DNA of 64,000 bases, from positions 62,001-126,000 of the forward strand of contig NZ_JAJNCY010000011.1 of assembly GCF_021026335.1 (NCBI RefSeq), given 5' to 3'. The number at the start of each line of letters is the position of its first letter. Position 1 is the stretch's first letter. Position numbers and translations under genes: made by a program. Source of the stretch: Rhizobium sp. C1 (GTDB lineage Bacteria; Pseudomonadota; Alphaproteobacteria; Rhizobiales; Rhizobiaceae). The notes beneath the pieces were generated by a model that worked only from the letters and a program-made list of their open reading frames with translations, did not search any database and was not told the origin of the DNA. Below, one piece after another: positions 59,346 through 64,000 of the stretch.

Positions 59346-59573
59346 TCAACGTGCGCCCGGACGGCCGCCGATGAGACCTTCGCGCTGCATGCGCTTGCGA
59401 GCAAGCTTGCGAACGCGGCGAACGGCTTCGGCCTTTTCGCGGGCGCGCTTCTGCGACGGCTTTTCGTAGTAGTCGCGCATCTTCATTTCGCGGAAAATGC
59501 CTTCGCGCTGCATCTTCTTCTTGAGAGCGCGGAGCGCCTGGTCAACGTTGTTGTCGCGGACAAGTACCTGCAC
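59346..59573 (-). CDS. rpsU: 30S ribosomal protein S21
   Basis: A 75 aa basic protein, component of the small ribosomal subunit needed for efficient initiation. The sequence [36 protein letters not shown] and the Arg/Lys-rich tail are typical bS21. The start is GTG at 59573; AAAGGAA lies about ten bases upstream. The protein ends in [10 protein letters not shown], a little longer than the shortest rhizobial copies. Single-gene unit with its own terminator. Confidence 0.95.
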   Translation of the reverse strand: MQVLVRDNNVDQALRALKKKMQREGIFREMKMRDYYEKPSQKRAREKAEAVRRVRKLARKRMQREGLIGGRPGAR

Positions 59574-59918
59574 GTGAATCCCGTTCCTTTGGTTTCGTGT
59601 TAAGCCAGCAAGAGGAGTAGGTTCTGCTCCAAAGCGGCAAAAATATAACGTTCGCCGAGCCGGAAGCCCTGCGATTGGGAAATGCGGATAACAGATCGGC
59701 GTTTCGAAGTCCAGAGCATTGACCGACCATGTCGCGTTTTTCCCACCTGCAGCCGTGCTGAGCGCCCGCCAATTTCGGCCGTGTCGAAAGATAGCTGTTT
59801 TCGCGTCGCAAAAGAACCATTATGCGTGACGGAAATTTGCCATTCCTGTCGCACAGAGAAAAGACGGGATGTCGTATATCCATCCTGTGCCGCATCATTC
59901 GACCGCCGGAGCGCCTTC
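59574..59918. other. Interval between divergent rpsU and soxB
   Basis: 345 bases that must hold the promoters of rpsU (minus) and the sarcosine oxidase operon (plus). No further gene, strong hairpin or known regulatory RNA was recognised. An AT-rich patch near 59640-59650 is a possible rpsU promoter region. Confidence 0.5.
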
Positions 59919-61172
59919 ATGAAGAAATATTCCGCATTCGCCGTGGTTCGCGAGGCCCTGCGCGGCCACAAGGGCTGGGAGAAGCAATGGGTCTCTCCGG
60001 AGCCGAAGAAGGCTTACGACGTGATCATCGTCGGCGGCGGCGGCCATGGCCTCGGCGCGGCCTATTATCTGGCCAAGGAACACGGCATCACCAATGTCGC
60101 CGTGATCGAAAAGGGCTGGCTCGGCGGCGGCAATACGGGCCGCAACACGACCATCATCCGGTCCAACTATCTCTATGAAGAGAGCATGGACATCTACGAG
60201 CACTCGCTGAAGCTCTGGGAAAATCTCAGCCAGGATCTGAATTATAATGTGATGTATTCTCCGCGCGGCGTGATGATGCTGTCGCACAATACGCATGACA
60301 AGCAGTCCTTCACCCGCCACATCAATGCCAACCGTCTCTACGGCATCGACAACGAGTGGCTGACGCCCGAACAGGCCAAGGCCTATTGCCCGCCGCTCGA
60401 TATCTCCGCAACCGCCCGCTATCCGCTGAACGGCGCCGCCCTGCAGCGCCGCGGCGGCACGGCCCGCCACGATGCGGTCGCCTGGGGCTATGCCCGCGCC
60501 GCCCACGATCGCGGCGTTCATGTCATCCAGAACTGCCAGGTGACGGGAATCACCCGCGGCCCGGATGGGGCCGTCACCGGCGTCGAAACGACGCGCGGCT
60601 TCATCGGCGCGAAGAAGATCGGCGTCTCGGCCTCGGGCCACAACACGCAGATCATGGCCATGGCCGATGTCCGCGTGCCGCTGGTGTCCAACCCGCTGCA
60701 GGCGCTCGTGTCCGAGCCGCTGAAGCCAATATTCCCCTGCGTGGTCATGTCCAACACGGTGCATGCCTATATCTCGCAGTCGGACAAGGGCGAACTCGTC
60801 ATCGGCGCCGGCACCGACCAGTATGTCTCCTACTCCCAGACCGGCGGCATCCAGATCATCGAGCACACGCTCGACGCCATCTGTGAGCTCTTCCCGATCT
60901 TCCGCCGCGTCAAGATGATGCGCCAGTGGGGCGGCATCACCGACAACACGCCGGACCGCTCGGCCATCCAGTCGAAGACCCCGGTTCCGGGCCTTTATGT
61001 CAACTGCGGCTGGGGCACCGGCGGCTTCAAGGCGACGCCCGGCTCTGCCAATCTCTTCGCCCATCTCATTGCCCGCGACGAGCCGCATCGGCTGGCCGCA
61101 GGCCTCACGCTCGACCGGTTCCGCACCGGCCGCCTCATCGACGAAGCGGCCGCCGCCGCCGTTGCTCACTGA
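59919..61172 (+). CDS. soxB: Sarcosine oxidase beta subunit
   Basis: FAD/FMN-binding subunit (417 aa) of heterotetrameric sarcosine oxidase, which turns sarcosine into glycine, H2O2 and 5,10-methylene-tetrahydrofolate. The dinucleotide motif is VIIVGGGGHGLGAAYYLAKEHG and the flavin-binding region WLGGGNTGRNTTIIRSNYL follows; the C-terminal GLYVNCGWGTGGFKATPGSA closes the DAO-type domain. The ATG at 59919 gives the family start MKKYSAFAVVREAL; upstream in-frame codons are not conserved. First gene of soxB-soxD-soxA. Confidence 0.95.
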   Translation: MKKYSAFAVVREALRGHKGWEKQWVSPEPKKAYDVIIVGGGGHGLGAAYYLAKEHGITNVAVIEKGWLGGGNTGRNTTIIRSNYLYEESMDIYEHSLKLWENLSQDLNYNVMYSPRGVMMLSHNTHDKQSFTRHINANRLYGIDNEWLTPEQAKAYCPPLDISATARYPLNGAALQRRGGTARHDAVAWGYARAAHDRGVHVIQNCQVTGITRGPDGAVTGVETTRGFIGAKKIGVSASGHNTQIMAMADVRVPLVSNPLQALVSEPLKPIFPCVVMSNTVHAYISQSDKGELVIGAGTDQYVSYSQTGGIQIIEHTLDAICELFPIFRRVKMMRQWGGITDNTPDRSAIQSKTPVPGLYVNCGWGTGGFKATPGSANLFAHLIARDEPHRLAAGLTLDRFRTGRLIDEAAAAAVAH

Positions 61173-61187
61173 TCTCGGGGGATACAA

Positions 61188-61496
61188 ATGCTTCTCATTC
61201 ATTGCCCCTATTGCCAGGAAGACCGCTCGGAGCTGGAATTCCACGCAGCTGGCGAAGCGCATATCGCGCGCCCTGAAAACATCGCCGACATCTCGGACGA
61301 GGCCTTCGCGGAATATTTCTTCCTCCGCGACAACCCCAAAGGCTACATCTACGAGCGCTGGCGGCACCAGCATGGCTGCGGCCGCTTCTTCAACGCCGTG
61401 CGCCACACGGTGAGCGACAAGTTCGTCGTCACCTACAAGGCCGGCGAAGCCAAGCGTTCCCTTGAATCCCTCAATCTGGAAGGAGACGCGAAATGA
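61188..61496 (+). CDS. soxD: Sarcosine oxidase delta subunit
   Basis: A 102 aa subunit of the heterotetramer that binds a structural zinc. Zinc ligands are visible in LLIHCPYCQEDRSELEF and in RHQHGCGRFFNAVRH. The conserved YIYERWRHQHGCGRFF block is diagnostic. It starts 15 bases after soxB and its stop overlaps the soxA start (ATGA), giving tight coupling. Confidence 0.95.
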   Translation: MLLIHCPYCQEDRSELEFHAAGEAHIARPENIADISDEAFAEYFFLRDNPKGYIYERWRHQHGCGRFFNAVRHTVSDKFVVTYKAGEAKRSLESLNLEGDAK

Positions 61497-64000
61497 GCGG
61501 CGCATTCCGTATCGCCGGCAAGGGCCGGCTGACGCCCGCCCGTCAGGCGCGTTTTTCCTTCGACGGCAAGTATTACACGGCACTCGAAGGCGACACGATC
61601 GCCTCGGCGCTGCTCTCCCACGGCGTCCATCTCATGGGCCGCTCGTTCAAGTATCACCGCCCGCGCGGCGTCATCTCCGCCGGCTCCGAAGAGCCGAACG
61701 CGCTGATGAATGTCGCCCGTGACGCCTCCCGCGAACAGCCGAACGTCCGCGCCTCGGTGCAGGAAGTGTTCGAGGGCATGAAGGTGAACTCGCAGAACCG
61801 TTTCCCGTCGCTGTCCTTCGACATCGGCGCGGTCAACGACATGCTGTCGCCCTTCTTCGCCGCCGGCTTCTACTACAAGACCTTCATGTGGCCGAAGGCT
61901 GCATGGAAGCATGTCTACGAGCCCTTCATCCGGGCCGCTGCCGGCCTCGGCAATTCGCCGAAGGAAGCCGACCCGGATCATTACGCCAGCCGCTTCGCCC
62001 ATTGCGACGTGCTGGTGATCGGTGGCGGTCTGGCCGGCATCACGGCAGCCCTTGCCGCAGCCCGCGCCGGCGCTGACGTCATCCTTTGCGACGAGCGCCC
62101 GGAACTCGGTGGGGCTGCGCATTACGACAGCAACCTCACCGTCGACGGCCAGCCGGCCTATGACTGGGCGCAAGCCGCCTCAGAACGCCTCGCGGCACGA
62201 CCGAATGTCCGGGTCCTGACCCGTACGACCGCGTTTGGTTACTACGACCACAATTTCGTGGCTCTGGCCGAGCGCGTCACCGATCATCAGGCCATCCCGG
62301 AGCGCGCCGCGCCCCGCGAGCGTCTCTGGAAGGTCCGTGCGAAGAAGGTGATCATCGCCTCGGGCGCCATCGAACGCCACATGGTCTTCGACGGCAACGA
62401 CCGCCCCGGCGTCATGCTGGCCTCCGCCGCCCGCACCTTCATCAACCATTACGGCGTCGCCGTCGGCTCCAAGGTCGGCGTCTTCACCGCCCATGACTCG
62501 GCCTATGAGGCCGCCTTCGATCTGGCGAACGCCGGCGTGAAGATTGCCGGCATCGTCGATGTCCGCGACAATCCGGGCGAAGCCGTTCGTGCCGAAGCCG
62601 CCCGCCTCGGCATCGAGGTCATGACCGGGCAATCCGTCGTCACCACCGGCGGCAAGCTGCGTGTCAATTCCATGTCGGTCATCCGCAAGGCGGGCGGCAC
62701 GCGCCGCAAGATCGAGATCGACGCGCTGATCACCTGCGCCGGCTGGACGCCCTCCGTGCATATGTTCTCGCAGACGCGCGGCAAGCTGAAATACGAGGCC
62801 GACAAGGCCCGCTTCCTGCCCGACATCTACACCGAGAACTGCATATCGGTCGGCGCCTGCAACGGCACCGACGATGCGGCTGCCCTCGTAGCCGAAGCTT
62901 TCAAGGCCGGCACGGACGCCGCCCGCGAAGCAGGCGCCACCGGTGATGTCCGCACCGCACCGGAAGCCGTAACCGCCTATGTCTGGACCGGCGGCATGAT
63001 CGGCACGCCGGAAGGTGCTGGCCCCGAAACCCACGGCAAGGCCTTCATCGACTTCCAGAACGACGTCTGCGCCAAGGACATTCGTCTCGCAGTGCGCGAA
63101 GGCATGGCCTCGATCGAGCATATCAAGCGCTTCACCACCAACGGCATGGCCTCCGACCAGGGCAAGCTTTCCAACATGCATGGTCTGGCGATTGCCGCCG
63201 AAGCGCTGGGCAAGGACATTCCGGAAGTGGGCCTCACCACCTTCCGCTCGCCCTATACGCCGGTCACCTTCGGCACGATCCTCAACCACAATCGTGGCCC
63301 GCTCTTCGACCCGGCGCGCAAGACGCCGATGCATGAGCGCGAAGAGGCGATCGGCGCGGTCTTTGAAGATGTCGGCAACTGGAAGCGCGCCTGGTTCTAC
63401 CCGCGCCCCGGCGAAGACATGCACGCCGCCGTCAACCGCGAATGCAAGACGGTCCGCACCAGCGTCGGCATTTTCGACGCCTCGACGCTCGGCAAGATCG
63501 AGGTCGTTGGCCCGGATGCGGCCGCCTTCCTCAATCTCATGTACACCAACGCCTGGGACAACCTGAAGCCCGGCCGCTGCCGCTACGGAATCATGTTGCG
63601 CGAAGACGGCTTCGTCTATGACGACGGCGTCGTGGGCCGCATCGCAGACGATCGCTTCCATGTCACCACGACGACCGGCGGTGCCGCCCGCGTCATGAAC
63701 CACATGGAAGACTACCTCCAGACGGAATTCCCGCATCTGAAGGTCTGGCTGACCTCTGCCACCGAGCAGTGGGCCACCGTTGCAGTGCAGGGCCCGAAGG
63801 CGCGCGACATCATCGCCCCGCTCGTCGAGGGCGTGGACCTGACGAACGAGGCCTTCCCGCATATGAGCGTTGCCGAGTGCAAGGTGATGGGCGTCCCCGC
63901 CCGCCTCTTCCGCATGACGTTTGCCGGCGAAATGGGCTTCGAAATCAACGTTCCGGCCGATTACGGCGCGGCTCTTTGGGATGCGCTCTATGCGGCAACG
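61493..64000 (+). CDS. soxA: Sarcosine oxidase alpha subunit, 3'-truncated by window edge
   Basis: The large subunit, of which the first 836 codons are in the window (family length about 980-1000). It starts with a 2Fe-2S-like FAD-associated N-terminal domain (FDGKYYTALEGDTIASALLSHGVHLMGRSFKYHRPRGV), followed by the NAD-binding motif VLVIGGGLAGITAALAAARAGAD, the pyridine nucleotide-disulfide domain and, from about residue 600, the folate-binding GcvT-like domain (WKRAWFYPRPGEDMHAAVNRECKTVRTSVGIFDAS). No frameshift in the visible part. soxG should follow outside the window. Confidence 0.95.
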   Translation, partial: MSGAFRIAGKGRLTPARQARFSFDGKYYTALEGDTIASALLSHGVHLMGRSFKYHRPRGVISAGSEEPNALMNVARDASREQPNVRASVQEVFEGMKVNSQNRFPSLSFDIGAVNDMLSPFFAAGFYYKTFMWPKAAWKHVYEPFIRAAAGLGNSPKEADPDHYASRFAHCDVLVIGGGLAGITAALAAARAGADVILCDERPELGGAAHYDSNLTVDGQPAYDWAQAASERLAARPNVRVLTRTTAFGYYDHNFVALAERVTDHQAIPERAAPRERLWKVRAKKVIIASGAIERHMVFDGNDRPGVMLASAARTFINHYGVAVGSKVGVFTAHDSAYEAAFDLANAGVKIAGIVDVRDNPGEAVRAEAARLGIEVMTGQSVVTTGGKLRVNSMSVIRKAGGTRRKIEIDALITCAGWTPSVHMFSQTRGKLKYEADKARFLPDIYTENCISVGACNGTDDAAALVAEAFKAGTDAAREAGATGDVRTAPEAVTAYVWTGGMIGTPEGAGPETHGKAFIDFQNDVCAKDIRLAVREGMASIEHIKRFTTNGMASDQGKLSNMHGLAIAAEALGKDIPEVGLTTFRSPYTPVTFGTILNHNRGPLFDPARKTPMHEREEAIGAVFEDVGNWKRAWFYPRPGEDMHAAVNRECKTVRTSVGIFDASTLGKIEVVGPDAAAFLNLMYTNAWDNLKPGRCRYGIMLREDGFVYDDGVVGRIADDRFHVTTTTGGAARVMNHMEDYLQTEFPHLKVWLTSATEQWATVAVQGPKARDIIAPLVEGVDLTNEAFPHMSVAECKVMGVPARLFRMTFAGEMGFEINVPADYGAALWDALYAAT

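Noticed and set aside
62180..63862. A 560-codon minus-strand open frame inside soxA
   Set aside because: Antisense shadow of soxA, no start signal.

Overview
The window is a high-GC, gene-dense chromosomal segment from a member of the Rhizobiaceae (Hyphomicrobiales, Alphaproteobacteria). The assignment rests on a Brucella-type Omp10 lipoprotein, homospermidine synthase, CpdR beside a formylglutamate amidohydrolase and tRNA-Val, an aa3-type CoxIV, an OpgC-like acyltransferase, a probable alpha-r14-like small RNA, a ROSE-like RNA thermometer and RIME-like palindromic repeats. No prophage, insertion sequence, CRISPR array or rRNA operon was seen; both edges cut a gene (pepF on the left, soxA on the right).

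Layout. 0-5.3 kb: pepF, pabB and a pabC-like gene in a tightly overlapping run, then a ParDE toxin-antitoxin pair, a YciI protein and a lone DUF3445 haem oxygenase-like protein. 5.4-13.2 kb: homospermidine synthase, omp10, hemH, a divergent metallo-beta-lactamase-fold protein/GlxA-type regulator pair, a stomatin/NfeD pair and kdsD. 13.4-18.6 kb: envelope genes (beta-barrel protein, galU, MltB-type transglycosylase, DUF459 protein). 18.6-26 kb: glutamate synthase gltB and gltD on the minus strand, separated by a VapBC module with a perfect palindromic operator and a YbjQ gene. 26.5-27.6 kb: threonine aldolase.

27.7-30.6 kb holds the most interesting operon: a Cys-rich exported DUF2282 peptide, a DUF692/MNIO oxidase, a DUF2063 partner and a DoxX membrane protein. 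This is the bufferin (bufABCD/gig-like) ribosomal-peptide metallophore layout, with a terminator-like hairpin between precursor and enzyme. 30.6-33 kb: Hsp20 with a ROSE-like leader, an alpha/beta hydrolase and HisN-type phosphatase. 33.05-34.08 kb is protein-free and holds a small RNA with two anti-Shine-Dalgarno motifs, an inverted pair of long palindromes and an 18-G run.

34-42 kb: hutG-like gene, cpdR, tRNA-Val, hemolysin III homologue, glyoxalase-like and SDR genes, a WD40 protein, a His-rich CobW GTPase and opgC. 42-48 kb: LysR, MarR and LacI regulators with a creatininase-family enzyme, a 2-hydroxyacid dehydrogenase, an Inh-like inhibitor and a C26 peptidase. 48-53.2 kb: a TRAP transporter whose dctP is separated from, and opposite to, dctQM. 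53.4-56.9 kb: a fused indolepyruvate ferredoxin oxidoreductase. 57-57.8 kb: a small AT-richer accessory patch. 58-64 kb: CoxIV, a TPR lipoprotein, rpsU and the soxBDA heterotetrameric sarcosine oxidase operon.

Functional threads are nitrogen and one-carbon metabolism (glutamate synthase, sarcosine oxidase, threonine aldolase, p-aminobenzoate synthesis, formylglutamate and gamma-glutamyl hydrolases), 2-oxoacid handling (TRAP, indolepyruvate oxidoreductase, hydroxyacid dehydrogenase), envelope biogenesis, and metal and stress responses. All functional calls come from reading the translated sequence; no database search was run.
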